A DNA stretch of 64,000 nucleotides from Strigamia acuminata (GCA_949358305.1 OX442318.1:792501-856500), one strand, 5' to 3'; positions 42,961 to 54,367 are shown, numbered from the stretch's first letter. The notes: generated from the sequence alone by a model not told the origin. Numbers and translations are program-made.

Positions 42961-45900
42961 ATGCAGAAAGGCTCGAATACTTCCGGTGGTCACGTACCGA
43001 TACTCGCCATCGGCAACTACGAGATGTGGTCGCGATCGATGCGAATGCTCCTCAAAGCTGAGGGGCTTTGGCACCACATCACCGAAGAAAATGAAAAAGA
43101 CTTTCTTGTTACGGCCACCGAAAAGGAGAAACTCAAATTTCAAAGAAAAAAGGATAAAGCTTTGGGTCTGCTTTACATTCATTTGAGTGAAGCGAAGAAA
43201 TCAGCCCTCGATTCTGTCAAAACCCCGAAGGAAGGCTGGGACGCATTAGCCAAAATCTATGCGCCCAGTTCCCGCGCGCGCAAAGCCGCTCTTCGACGAG
43301 AATTCCTCAATCTTCATATAGACAAAAACGAAGAAATGGCTGATTTCCTTGGCCGGGTGGACTACCACGTCCGCAAACTCACCGACATCGGAGAAACAGT
43401 TTCACCCGACCACCAAGCTTATCAATATTTGGACATGTTACCTCCCGAATATTCTCAAGTTTCCTTCGCCATTTACCACTGGGATGACGACAAATTCAAA
43501 CCTAACATCGTCTCGGATCAGCTTCTTGCGGAGTATATGCGTCTTAAGACATATTCTTCACGTGATACTTCCGGTAACTCATCGGCCTACGCATCGGACC
43601 GTGGTCGTAATCGAAACCGAACACCCCGTCCAATTGAATCCGTGACATGCTTTAATTGCGGCGAAAAAGGACACTACGCTAATAAGTGCCCTAAACCGCG
43701 ACAGGACAATCGCCAACCACTTCCGGCTGTATCTCTGCAACGTCCGTCGCGAAGTAAGAGCCGACGCCGCAACAAGAACACTGCTTCGAAACCGGCAGAC
43801 GGTAAACCACGAGGCAATTCTCAAGTCCGAAGAGAATCGAACTTTTTCGTGAACGCCCCTCCGCATCTGGTTCAATCTCCGACGGTGCATTTCATGCAAG
43901 GCCATGAATGGATTGTAGACTGCGGGGCAACCGACCACGTTTCACACGTGCAGTCGTGGTTTGTCGACTTTGTGACAGTTGTGCCTTTCGACATCGAACT
44001 CGGACAGGGCCATTCTCAGGTCACCGGCAAAGGCACGGTTCGCATTCAAACGCTCATCGATGGATGCGAGTGCATCGTTAACCTTCGAGATGTCCTTTTT
44101 GCTCCAAACTTCGAGGCCAACCTTATCTCCGTTTCGAAGATCGATAAAAACGAACATCATATTCATATTTTTAAAGGAGAAGTCAACATATATCAGACAG
44201 ACGCTCGTAGTCCGGTGCTACGTGCTAAGGAAAAGGGTGGACTTTACTATGTCGATGGATTATGTTCTTCTGCGACGATTTCTACGACTGTTTCGACTGT
44301 TCCGCCGCCGACTTCCTCACAAACCCCTCCGGTACGAACAATGGTTACCGTCGAGGAAGATTTTGTCAAAATCCCGAAGTCGAAGAAGAAGTCTCAACCT
44401 CGACACATTACGGATTTTCGATTCGACGTTGCGAACTCACCTCCGCCGACCCCAATTCCGCCCATTCCTAATGCCATTCCTGCACCGCAGTCGACTTCAC
44501 CCCCTTTACCTCCTTCTACATCACTTCCTCCCGCAGCCGTTCCTCCTCTCCAGTCCTATACCAATGCCCTCAAGTCAATCTCCTCGACTTCCCCTCCGAA
44601 CACCTCTTCGCCGTCAAATCCGAAGAAGGTGGCCGCTCCTACGTCCAAGCAGGATGCGACGGGCATTTGGCATAGCCGTCTTGGACATTTACACACGGCT
44701 GCGATGCGCCTTCTGGCTGCCAACGAACAAGTTTATGGCGTCGAATCCGGAGAAGTCTCCAAAGAGTTGGCTTGCAACCATTGCCGTATCGCCAAATCTA
44801 TTCGTGCGTCTCATAAACCCGATCCACATCCTGTTTCAACAACGGCGTTGGATCTGCTCCATATGGACGTGTGGGGACCGGCGCCTATGACTTCTTTTGG
44901 CGGTGCACGCTACGTTCTTACTGTTATCGATGATGCGACCCGCTATTCTTGGATCATCCCGATGGCCCAAAAGTCACAGGTTTTTGGTGTGTTTAAAGAC
45001 TTTGTCGCTCGGATCGAAAACGTCGCCGGCACACGCATCAAAGCTATTCGTTCCGACCGAGGGGGGGAATTTATGTCAAACGAGTTCCTCCGATACCTCA
45101 AAGATAAGGGAATTGAAGGTCAACGGACTAATCCATCGAGCCCTCAGATGAACGGAACGGCAGAGCGCATTAACCGCACGATGATCGATAATGTTCGTGC
45201 AACTCTTGAGGAAACCCGCCTTCCGGATGAACTTTGGGCCGAATTCGCAGTGACTTTCGCATATCTCAAAAATCGATCGCCTCATTCCCGTCTTAAGAAC
45301 GAAGTACCGTATATTCTTTGGCGTCAACGTGCATTGTCTCTCCGTCACCTTCGTAAACTCGGATCCAAATGCTGGGTGCATTACACTGCACCGGGCAGGA
45401 ATAAGTTCGAAGCACGTGCATGGGAGGGATATTTGGTCGGATACGCCACTGGTACTCGTGGTTATCGTATTTGGAATCCCGTTGATAATAAAGTCGTCGA
45501 ATCCATACACGTAAAGATCGACGAACGAATTACTTACTGCAAATCATTGCGCAACGGGAACCGAACATCTTTCGAGTCGCCCCAACGTCCACCTAACCAA
45601 TCTGGACCTCATGTCAATTTCGACGATAACATCACATATGTCCGCTGGTCGAAAACAGCAGATTCGGAAGATGGCAGCTCGTCGTCAGATGAAGAATCTG
45701 ACATGCCTCCCCTAGAAGAGAGTTCGAGTTCGGCTGCATCTGCACAATTCCAGACACCGGAACGTCAATTTCAAGAAGCGTGTGCTTTGAGATTGCCGAG
45801 TTCCGACAGCAATCTGGGTGATGACACGGATCGGGACATCGACGATATCGATGAAGTTTCTCTCGTGCCAATGTCTAACTACACTTCTCCTCACATGTCA

Positions 45901-47889
45901 CCACAAACTTCACCTCAAACATCACCCCCAGTGTCTCAACCTGGTTCTCCACGCAGATTCGTGACGACACGAAGAAGAGCGGCTACCTCCGTTCTCCAAC
46001 ATACGATACCGGTCTTCGATGCTGCCCCTATGTCCCCAGCTCCCCTCCAAGGAACTGAAGGGACTGAAGTAGCACCTATATCTGCACATAGGACCGCTTA
46101 CAAATGGAGATATGTCGGGGGAGATTCGCATTGCGCACGTTGGAGACGTGAAGAACATCTCCGCAAGGATCAGAGACCCGGAAAGATTGACACCGATGTA
46201 TATTATTTCCCGGAACCGGATGTGCGACTACGTTCACGCGGGGACATCGAGAAATATTGTCAATTTAACCATCTCGAATATAATCCGGAACTCTTTTTCT
46301 TTGGCAGTATTGAATATACTACGCCTACGATCCCTGCCAGACATGTGGCTCACCTCTGTCGAACGGAACCCGCATCTTTCGCCGAGATTCCAAAATTCCA
46401 CGATGCACCGAAATGGCGTGAAGCCATAGACGAGGAGTTGGGAACGTTTAAAGAACGTGAGGTTTATCAGGAAGTACCACGACCGCCCGACACTACGATC
46501 CTCGGATGCAAATGGATATTCAAGCTAAAGACCGACACTACCGGGAAGATTTCTCGTTATCGAGCCCGACTTGTCGCACAAGGCTTTCGCCAGACGCTTG
46601 GAGTGGACTACGATGAAGTCTTCAGCCCCGTCGTTAATTTTGTATTGATTCGATTCTTCTTTTGTCTTCTCGTCTCTCTACTCGGATGGAAGGATGCGCA
46701 CTTGGATGTGAAGTGCGCATACCTATACGGGGACCTCGAACATCGCGTCTACATGCGAATTCCAGCCGGCGCTACTTGCTCGAACCCGAACAACGTCTGG
46801 TTATTGATCAAGTCATTGTACGGCCTTCACCAATCAGGCCGACAATGGTATGAAAAGCTTGATGAGACTCTTCGTGCACTCGGTTTCCGCAAATTACCGG
46901 CGTGCAACTGCGTTTACGTATTCGGGAAATCGGCTATTATGCTAGTCTACGTGGACGATATAGTTTTATTCTACGCAACCGACAACGTCTTAACGCACCT
47001 TATTCAATTGATCTCAACGAAATTTCAAATCGTCAATCTCGGACCCATTTCGAAGTTGCTCGGCGTAGAGTTTATTAGATCCGCGGGCCGAACTTTCATT
47101 TCACAGCGTGCATATATTGCAAAAATTCTCAAGAAGTTCGATATCACACCGGATCGGATGATCAAAGTTCCGGTCACAGTAGGAACGACGCTCGTGAAAG
47201 GATCGAAGGAAAATTTACCAGATTTTCCATACCGCTCGCTAATCGGATCATTACTCTTTTTGGCTTCAAGAACACGTCCGGACATTTTATATTCGATCAT
47301 CGCTTTGTCCCAATACAACAACTGCTACGATGAATCACATATTCGGGCATTACTTCAAGTTTTGAGATACGTAGCAAATACGGCCGACTACATGATCGAA
47401 CTTTCCGGATGCAACTCGAGCCAACTTTGGGCATGTACCGACGCTTCGTGGGCCTCCGACACCGCAACATCTCTGAGTTTCGGCGGTTTCATTACCTTTA
47501 TTGGCAACATACCCATCGGATGGAGCTGTAAAAAGCAATCGTCAGTAGCGTGTTCCACGATGGAAGCTGAATTCATCGCCCTCGTGGAATGCGTGAAAGA
47601 ACTATACTGGCTTGATCATGTATTCCATCAACTCCCATTTCTTAATCGTTTATCATCGCCAATCGTATACTCCGACGCTCTCGCATCGATTCAATTCACG
47701 TCGAACGATGTCGAGAATAGCAAGACTAAGCACATTCGCGTGAGGTACCATTGGTTGAGGGAGTGGTATGTGGCCAAGCGATTTCAACTTCGAAAAATTC
47801 CCGGTGACGTCAACGTTGCAGACATTTTTACCAAATGGCTGTCGTCCGACCGTCTTAACAAACTGATTGGAGGGATTTTTCAACTTTAA
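42961..47889 (+). CDS. Ty1/copia Gag-Pol polyprotein
   Basis: 1642 residues without a stop or frameshift. The Gag part carries the zinc knuckle CFNCGEKGHYANKC at about residues 230-243. The protease motif is IVDCGATDHVSHV near 320. The integrase zinc-binding part is HSRLGHLH...CNHCRIAKSI (570-610), and the catalytic core has LLHMDVWGPAP, IRSDRGGEF and NGTAERINRT. Reverse transcriptase begins near CKWIFKLKTD (1183) and has the YVDD motif (LVYVDDIVLFY) near 1330. RNase H has ACTDASW and TMEAEFIAL near 1495-1535, and the end is ADIFTKWLSSDRLNKLIGG. A proline-rich spacer at about residues 490-555 separates protease and integrase. Several antisense and frame-shifted frames here are shadows. Confidence 0.97.
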   Translation: MQKGSNTSGGHVPILAIGNYEMWSRSMRMLLKAEGLWHHITEENEKDFLVTATEKEKLKFQRKKDKALGLLYIHLSEAKKSALDSVKTPKEGWDALAKIYAPSSRARKAALRREFLNLHIDKNEEMADFLGRVDYHVRKLTDIGETVSPDHQAYQYLDMLPPEYSQVSFAIYHWDDDKFKPNIVSDQLLAEYMRLKTYSSRDTSGNSSAYASDRGRNRNRTPRPIESVTCFNCGEKGHYANKCPKPRQDNRQPLPAVSLQRPSRSKSRRRNKNTASKPADGKPRGNSQVRRESNFFVNAPPHLVQSPTVHFMQGHEWIVDCGATDHVSHVQSWFVDFVTVVPFDIELGQGHSQVTGKGTVRIQTLIDGCECIVNLRDVLFAPNFEANLISVSKIDKNEHHIHIFKGEVNIYQTDARSPVLRAKEKGGLYYVDGLCSSATISTTVSTVPPPTSSQTPPVRTMVTVEEDFVKIPKSKKKSQPRHITDFRFDVANSPPPTPIPPIPNAIPAPQSTSPPLPPSTSLPPAAVPPLQSYTNALKSISSTSPPNTSSPSNPKKVAAPTSKQDATGIWHSRLGHLHTAAMRLLAANEQVYGVESGEVSKELACNHCRIAKSIRASHKPDPHPVSTTALDLLHMDVWGPAPMTSFGGARYVLTVIDDATRYSWIIPMAQKSQVFGVFKDFVARIENVAGTRIKAIRSDRGGEFMSNEFLRYLKDKGIEGQRTNPSSPQMNGTAERINRTMIDNVRATLEETRLPDELWAEFAVTFAYLKNRSPHSRLKNEVPYILWRQRALSLRHLRKLGSKCWVHYTAPGRNKFEARAWEGYLVGYATGTRGYRIWNPVDNKVVESIHVKIDERITYCKSLRNGNRTSFESPQRPPNQSGPHVNFDDNITYVRWSKTADSEDGSSSSDEESDMPPLEESSSSAASAQFQTPERQFQEACALRLPSSDSNLGDDTDRDIDDIDEVSLVPMSNYTSPHMSPQTSPQTSPPVSQPGSPRRFVTTRRRAATSVLQHTIPVFDAAPMSPAPLQGTEGTEVAPISAHRTAYKWRYVGGDSHCARWRREEHLRKDQRPGKIDTDVYYFPEPDVRLRSRGDIEKYCQFNHLEYNPELFFFGSIEYTTPTIPARHVAHLCRTEPASFAEIPKFHDAPKWREAIDEELGTFKEREVYQEVPRPPDTTILGCKWIFKLKTDTTGKISRYRARLVAQGFRQTLGVDYDEVFSPVVNFVLIRFFFCLLVSLLGWKDAHLDVKCAYLYGDLEHRVYMRIPAGATCSNPNNVWLLIKSLYGLHQSGRQWYEKLDETLRALGFRKLPACNCVYVFGKSAIMLVYVDDIVLFYATDNVLTHLIQLISTKFQIVNLGPISKLLGVEFIRSAGRTFISQRAYIAKILKKFDITPDRMIKVPVTVGTTLVKGSKENLPDFPYRSLIGSLLFLASRTRPDILYSIIALSQYNNCYDESHIRALLQVLRYVANTADYMIELSGCNSSQLWACTDASWASDTATSLSFGGFITFIGNIPIGWSCKKQSSVACSTMEAEFIALVECVKELYWLDHVFHQLPFLNRLSSPIVYSDALASIQFTSNDVENSKTKHIRVRYHWLREWYVAKRFQLRKIPGDVNVADIFTKWLSSDRLNKLIGGIFQL

Positions 47890-48102
47890 CCGACTAAGAC
47901 ATTCTTAAGTTATTCTACCGACTTCGAGGATCGTCGTGTTCTGTGGGAATTTTCGGGCTTTATTGTGATTGTGTTACAGTACCCGGCACGATGATTCGAT
48001 CTATTATTTTTGGTTTTCACACATCGGTACACCATAATTCTCGTGTTACTTTTTCAGTTGTTTATCCAGTTTCCCAGATCAGTATCGAATCATGGGGGGA
48101 TT

Positions 48103-48712
48103 TGTTGGTCATATGATTCGGTACGGATCACAAATTATTATTTGAGTCGATGTTATCAATGATTATTCAGTATTCATTATGTTATTTACCTTTTATTGAC
48201 TCTTTTCAATGTATTTCTTATTTTGGATATGTTCCAAGTTGTATTCCGTACAATTGTACGTGATTGTGTTATATTTAAGTGCATTAAGCACCTTGCTGTT
48301 AGTTTTTCATCAAATGCATGTGGCATCATGCATCTTGTAATATTTTCCTTTTTTATATTGCCCAATTCTAACACCAGATGGTGTTATCGTTTGTTATTCT
48401 CACCCAAGATGGCCGCACACAGGTGCGAGGATGTTTTCCAACCATTTCAAATGAATAGGAACATTACATGTAAGCATTATTTCGATTAAACATTATATTT
48501 TATTGTTTTAACTCATTGCCAGTTAACCTAGCACGTTTATAAGTGCTTAGTTTATAGTTTTTGCGCAGATAAGTGGCATTAGGCCACGCGCACTTGTTTT
48601 TCACGGCAAAACGTCCGTGTTACGTTCGTCTCGGGTCGAGACGGCGCCTTCCGTGCTAAATACACGCTTCCACCGGTGTTATTCGCACCGTTTTGCGCTT
48701 CACTTGCCCACA
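48103..48712 (+). repeat. 3' LTR of the copia element
   Basis: 610 bp, partner of 41481-42090; directly preceded by the polypurine tract. Confidence 0.97.
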
Positions 48713-48717
48713 ACTAT

Positions 48718-51700
48718 CACGTAAGTTTTTAATTTAGTCCAGAATATAGAATCGTTTATCTTAGCAAAGATGCATACTACACAAAGTAAAAGATCAATAT
48801 TGTTATGTGGCCCAACTACCACGTAATGTTTAGTTGACTTTGCATTTAATAAACTAGAAATAAAGGGGAATAAAGAAGACTCATGGTTTACTTTAAAATA
48901 ATAAGATTGTCTTTATTAATCATGGACAAATAATAAATTAAGATAAATCATAACACTCTAATAAATAATAAACTTAAACCTAAATCTTAAATCTAAAGCA
49001 TGAATAACACTATGTTTTATCTCGACCTCGAGATGCCACGTTATTCACTAACTGACAACCTCTTAGCACGAGTACCTGGAGAGAACTGAAGAATCAGCTC
49101 TCTTTAGTTATTAAGAGAACTTGGATTGTTCTATTCTAAATGAATGGGGTTTAATCCATTACATTATCGCTTAAGGCGAATTCTAGTGAGAGTTTATGGG
49201 ATTAATTCAGATTAGTTATTTACAGAAGCCGGTTTACGGTGTGTTTTCCACCGCGTAACAATATATTCAAAGTCACCAGATCATAAACATCTCGGGTCTA
49301 CAATATTATCTACAGTTAGCTAATAAACATAAATTGTAGTATCTTTAAATTGATTTAGTCACCACATATTTTGCTATTTCTCCCATCTTGAATTTTACCC
49401 TTTACATTCCACATTACTAAATAGAAAAAATTGTATTTTCCGTTTAATTAAAATTACTATACGTATTCTTTTACTCTTTCAGGGATTAATAGATACATCA
49501 CCAATTAAATACCATTTTCATTTTAATGATGGACTGTTTATGTCATTAAATTCACCCGTTGAATACCAAAAAAAACATAAATATGTAGCTACATCAAATA
49601 TCTATAAAGTAAGAAAACAATGCCCTAACTAAGCTAGTCCTGTGTAAACTAACCCATACAACTCGACTCATACTTGACATCTAATTGTGGTTTCAGTATC
49701 ACTTCATCAGCACAAAGCGAAATCCTTGCGATAACAATTTGCATGACTGTTTTCGTCTTTGCCTCCAGAAAAATCTCAATTGCAGGTAATGTGCAGTCAA
49801 GTCATATTTTTCTAAAGAGAACTTGCAATTATCTGTTGACACAGCAATTTTCCATCTATTCCCAACTCATAAATAACAGTGCTGGCCATGAAAATTGCAA
49901 ACCCCAAGCACTAGCTCCAAAACCTCCCAAAAATTAATTTCTTTACGAATTTTTAAGTTTTTTATTTTTCCATGAGTGTAAAGTCTGTTACAATGCAAGT
50001 GTGGCACTCCTTCTATTGGCTAATGGGATATATACTCTGGCCATGTGTAAGTTTGGCCTAAATTCGAGCCTCATAACTCACTCTGTGCTGCCACCAGGAA
50101 AAATAGTTCAGAGTTTATTGCTTGCTTCTTCCAGAAATCTTAGAACGTTCGCTTACTATTTTCAGTAGATCGGTTGCAATCCTGGTGTTTAGATCTATTT
50201 TCTTGTATCACTACACCTGAGAAAAGGCTCGGATTTAGGCCAAACTTACACACGGCCAGAGTATAGAGCATCCCATTGGTTGGCCTCCAACTAATGGGAA
50301 TGCTATACAGGGTGTTTCGTTTAAAACGTTACAGTCAATTTCCAGAATAAGTACATGCTTTTACAAAAAACCAAGTAGACTAGCCTGTAGCAAAGTAGGG
50401 ATGACGAATCCAATGGTGTAATCAAATTTTATGCAACAATGCGGTTTTCACTTGCTAAGCCGTTAACTGGTCGAGATAGACCAAAATTTCCAATTACAAA
50501 GTTGTGGAGCACCATCAAATTAGTACTATCCAACTTATATTAGTTACCTTAGGTTAACTTTTTTTTTTAAAAAAAAGGAAAAGAAATCAAGCAAATTGAA
50601 ATTTTTCATTCTTATGAAAATAAAATAATTTAGACAGAAAAAAAAGACAGTGGTTTTTCTTGTTTACTTGCATAATAATGCAAATTTGAATACATTTATT
50701 GAAGAAATTCAGTACTTTTGCAGTAGAAATTTAATATTTGCCACAACGACTGGCTTTATTTGATTTGTTTTCATTTTAAAACAAAAACATTTAACCTAGG
50801 ACGACTAAGATAAGTTGTACATCCCATTAGCCAGTAGGAGTGCCACACTTGCATTGAAACAGACTTTACATTAAATAATGCATTTCACAATACATTTTAA
50901 AAAATGCATCGGAAAATGCAGTCAAATGTGTGAAATAATAGTATTGAAAGTAGCTGCATTCAAAAATTAAAATATTTGTGTTTTAACAATCATAGTTTAA
51001 GTGTATTTTAAGTTTAAATTTTGAGTGTGAGAATTTTAACTCTATTGTATAAAATTGACAACATGTGATAACTTTTACATGACATCATTGATCACCTGAT
51101 GTGTAATCAATATCAAAATGTAGCATATAATACTCTTCAAGTGATTAGAAAGAAGTATGAATTGTTGGAATGTTATTATTTTTAGTGGGATTTAAAAATT
51201 TTATGCCTTGTTGGTAGAAGGGAGTTAGAAATTTTAAAAGAGTATGTCCAACTGGCACCAGAGGTCATTGATAGCATCAATTCAAAGATGAAGTCATTGG
51301 ATATGACAAGCAGAAAGAAAGAAGAAATTAATTAATAAAGCATGTAAGTAATATTTATTATCAATCTTAGTTAGAAAAATATCAAAGTTTATGGTTTGAA
51401 TAAGAATGGGATAAAATTAAAGATACATGGTCACATGTGAGTTTCCTATTTTCATGAAAATTCTTCAGAAATTAAAATTCAAAATTTTTGTATTTATGTT
51501 TTATGTGTGTGTTGCACAAAAATTTAAAAGCAAACAGGAAGTGATGTCTTAAGTTGTGAAGTGATGTCATGTAAATACAGATAACATTTTAATTTTTTGA
51601 GTGCTTGGATTTTAACTTAATTTTGCTTCAATTTTAACAAAACTTTGTATACAAATGTAATGCATAACTGCACTTAAAATTGAAGTAAAATAGAGTTTAG

Positions 51701-54367
51701 TAAAATTGTATTTTAGTTTGTATTTTTACCAATTTTAGTTTTATAGACAGGAAATGATGTCATTTTTGTTTTAAAATTGAACTAAAACACAAAGTGTTTT
51801 AATTTTTGAATGCAGCTACTGTATTTCATGTTACATTTCACTAAGTTTTGCAAAATGATTTCTTGCATTTCCAAATACACTGCATTATAATTGTATTTTT
51901 GAACCACATGGGTCAGCATGTCTCTGATAAACAACTGAAATCAATGGAACTTAACTTTATTTTAGATACCCATTTTATGAGGCAAAACATCTACCAAAAT
52001 GCAATGACTCGTATCTAGGAGAACAATATAAAATATGGACCAAATTAGTCTATGACGTTAATCTAGTAGAATCTTGCAAATGTCTCGATTTATGTGATGT
52101 GACACAACAAAGTATAACGTACGATCAGATTCCTGATTCTCATTCTACCATAGAAGTTGCTGTTGTTAATAAATACGTCCGGACATTGCATCAACGCTAT
52201 TCCTACGATATAATCTCTTTACTGTGCGACATTGGCGGCAACATCGGACTCTATTTCGGAATGTCTTGTTTGACACTCGTCGAATTATTCGTCCACTGCT
52301 GCAAAATTCCTTTCATCAAGTTGACCAAAAACAGAAAACCAAATTCAACGTTGAAAGTCAAAATCCAGAAAATTCTAAAACGAAAGCAAATAACACAAAA
52401 TTGCGGCTTTCTCAACAATAAACTGAGAAACAGCTTATTAATAATTCTGATTATAATCTCGGGTTATAATGTCTATAACTCAATTAATGCTTATTTGGAT
52501 TATCCATTTGTCAAAACTGTTATTCTGGTTCGAGACGACATTATTCGTTATCCACTCATTGTCGATTGCCGAGACAATTACAAGATAACATCTGCAAAGT
52601 ACAAATTGGCTAAAGAACTGAAAGCTGTTCATTTTAATTACCAACTCATCGATCTATTCCATCAATTTGGTAACAACTCTCTTAAATTATGGGAAGAATC
52701 GTCAAATATCAACGGAAAATACAGGCATCAACACTTAGACCAATGGAAAAACGTAAGCAACTAAATTTCTCAACCATTTTATCTGCAAGGTTTGTGGGTT
52801 GCCTCAAACAAATCCCTCAACTATTTCTTCAAGAGCTTGGCGACAATTGTAAAAAACATTGTAAAAATTCCCAGATGCCAGTTTAATAATCTCACATAAT
52901 GTTTAAATTTTTGTTCCACATTAAAAGTTCATAGTTTTTGGATCAAAATGAAGGTCACGATCTCGTTCCCACTCTAACTGAAGCGACCGAAATGCATTTT
53001 TGTTCGTATTTCACAAACCGTTAGAGCTAGAAATACGTTCTTTTTTTTTAAAAAGAAAAATTGTTTTATTCTCTATCTTTTGATGTATTGTATTAATTTT
53101 TTTATGCATTTGAAAGTGCTTTATTTTAATGCCGAAAGTTGCCTTAAAAATTGAATTGGCATCCATTTTATATTTTGGATTTTCCTACGATCAGTCACAT
53201 GACAGAATGGGGGCGGGACTTAGAGTTGTGACGTCAAGTTGGTGAAATCACTTCTACAACTTAAAGTTGTAGAAGTCTCGCCATTTTGTTTTGAGTTGTA
53301 GAAAACTGGAACATTAAGTGTGAACACAAGACTTTCTAAAAGTGCGCGGGTTATCTAGAAAAGTGGTTCATGTGTGAACAGGGCATTTAGAAACATCAAT
53401 TTTCCTGTTTCAGTATGATAAAAACCATCGTGTCCTGAAGTTTGCCAATGTATCAGAGTTGTCGACTGTATTTGGAATCTGCACAGAGTTTAAAAAAGGT
53501 ATAAAGAAAGAAAATATATTTTTTCACTCTCTAATGTTTCAATGTCTACAGCTGTTCTGCCTTATTCTCCAAACGGAAACACTATAAGTTTTCGGTTTAT
53601 GTTTATCGGATCCAATGTGCATCAACCAGTGAGATATTTAGCGTATTCAATTTTCAATCGGATGTTTAATTGATAGTTATCATTACAGAACTTCATTTTG
53701 CCTCAAAATCAATTTTTTCATCTTAAACACATTTTTTACATATATCCTCAGAGTAAAGTTCAAATCGATCTTTCGCGTCAAACGGTAATTTCTATATTTA
53801 CAAAAAGGTACAATTGCTTAGTCGTTTTGTACTTCTCAGTTAATTCGAATAAATACGCCGACATCTCCTTGTCAAGCGGATGAACAGGTTTCAAAATGTG
53901 AAGAAAGATGTTATGAAAAAAACTTAAACCAAAAACCACTAAAATGCAGGTTAGTTAAGTCTGGTTATTCTGGTTACTTACATGCACTTCAGAATGAATG
54001 AATGAATGTTTTTAATGATTTTTCTATTAGATTACCGTTTATGGAAAAGAGTAAACTACCTCTTTGCGTGACTGAAGAAACAGCTAAACAAACCGTCAAA
54101 ATGTACTTTGACACTCAATTCGAGACAGTTCCTCAAAAAGACTGCAAATGTTTGATACGCTGTGAAGAAACAATATTCCTACCTTCAATAATATACGAAG
54201 ATATTCCTCGACAAAACGAAATAAAATACAGCATTGCTAGCAACATCCGAGAAGTAATTGAACTACAGAAAACAATTACCATTGTGAAACTACTTTGTCA
54301 TATCGGATCAATTTTTGGATGTTTAACCGGTCTCTCGCTCTTTGGACTTGTTGAAATTTTCATTTAA
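48718..54367 (+). CDS. Two-unit DEG/ENaC channel gene B, 3' part (rest of unit 1, linker, unit 2)
   Basis: Exon 3 ends with the three bases 48718-48720 before GTAAGT. Then exons 49483-49608, 49697-49785, 51966-52752, 53414-53498, 53552-53628, 53689-53784, 53840-53949 and 54031-54367. The whole uninterrupted gene would encode 769 residues. Exon 51966-52752 contains the pre-TM2 block CKCLDLCDVTQQ, TM2 of unit 1 (LLCDIGGNIGLYFGMSCLTL, normal GMS filter), a Lys-rich linker and TM1 of unit 2 (LLIILIIISGYNVYNSINAY). Unit 2 has FGICTEFKK, NPTSPC-type cysteines, CEERCYEKN, CKCLIRCEETIFL, and TM2 LLCHIGSIFGCLTGLSLFGL with filter GLS. It ends two residues after the pore helix (EIFI), so it has almost no cytoplasmic tail. 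Confidence 0.9.
48801..49260. mobile_element. Solo LTR with ATAT target duplication
   Basis: 460 bp with TGTTA...TAACA ends flanked by ATAT on both sides (48797-48800, 49261-49264). There are no internal genes; AATAAA-like motifs lie near one end. It lies in intron 3 of gene B, 80 bp after the copia insertion, and its sequence is unrelated to either full-length element here. Confidence 0.75.
49977..50870. mobile_element. Foldback element with a second foldback nested inside, intron 5 of gene B
   Basis: Outer inverted ends: TGTAAAGTCTGTTACAATGC with TGTGGCACTCC on the left, and their complement near 50833-50870. A nested pair is at about 50030-50266: TACTCTGGCCATGTGTAAGT against ACTTACACACGGCCAGAGTA. 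No transposase seen. Confidence 0.75.
50307..50515. repeat. Second copy of the dispersed repeat at 4437-4925
   Basis: CAGGGTGTTTCGTTTAAAAC, then CAAAGTAGGGATGACGAATC and GTTAACTGGTCGAGATAGAC in the same order as at 4437. It sits inside the foldback at 49977-50870. Confidence 0.7.
50871..51965. other. Remainder of gene B intron 5
   Basis: AT-rich sequence with no recognisable gene. The stretch around 51180-51340 (GGGATTTAAAAATTTTATGC...) has short open frames but no family I know. Confidence 0.3.

Larger units (their letters stand above)
41481..48712 (+). mobile_element. Full-length Ty1/copia LTR retrotransposon inside exon 3 of channel gene B
   Basis: 7,232 bp, sense orientation. 610-bp LTRs at 41481-42090 and 48103-48712 (TGTTGG...ACA) differ, as far as I can see, only near the end (CCTACA versus CCCACA). 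The target duplication is ACTAT (41476-41480 and 48713-48717). The single polyprotein has integrase before reverse transcriptase, which defines copia. The polypurine tract ATGGGGGGATT precedes the 3' LTR. A young and apparently intact copy. Confidence 0.97.

Noticed and set aside
42357-43061. Separate 234-codon frame upstream of the copia polyprotein
   Set aside because: It overlaps the leader and the start of the polyprotein in another frame and shows no recognisable domain.
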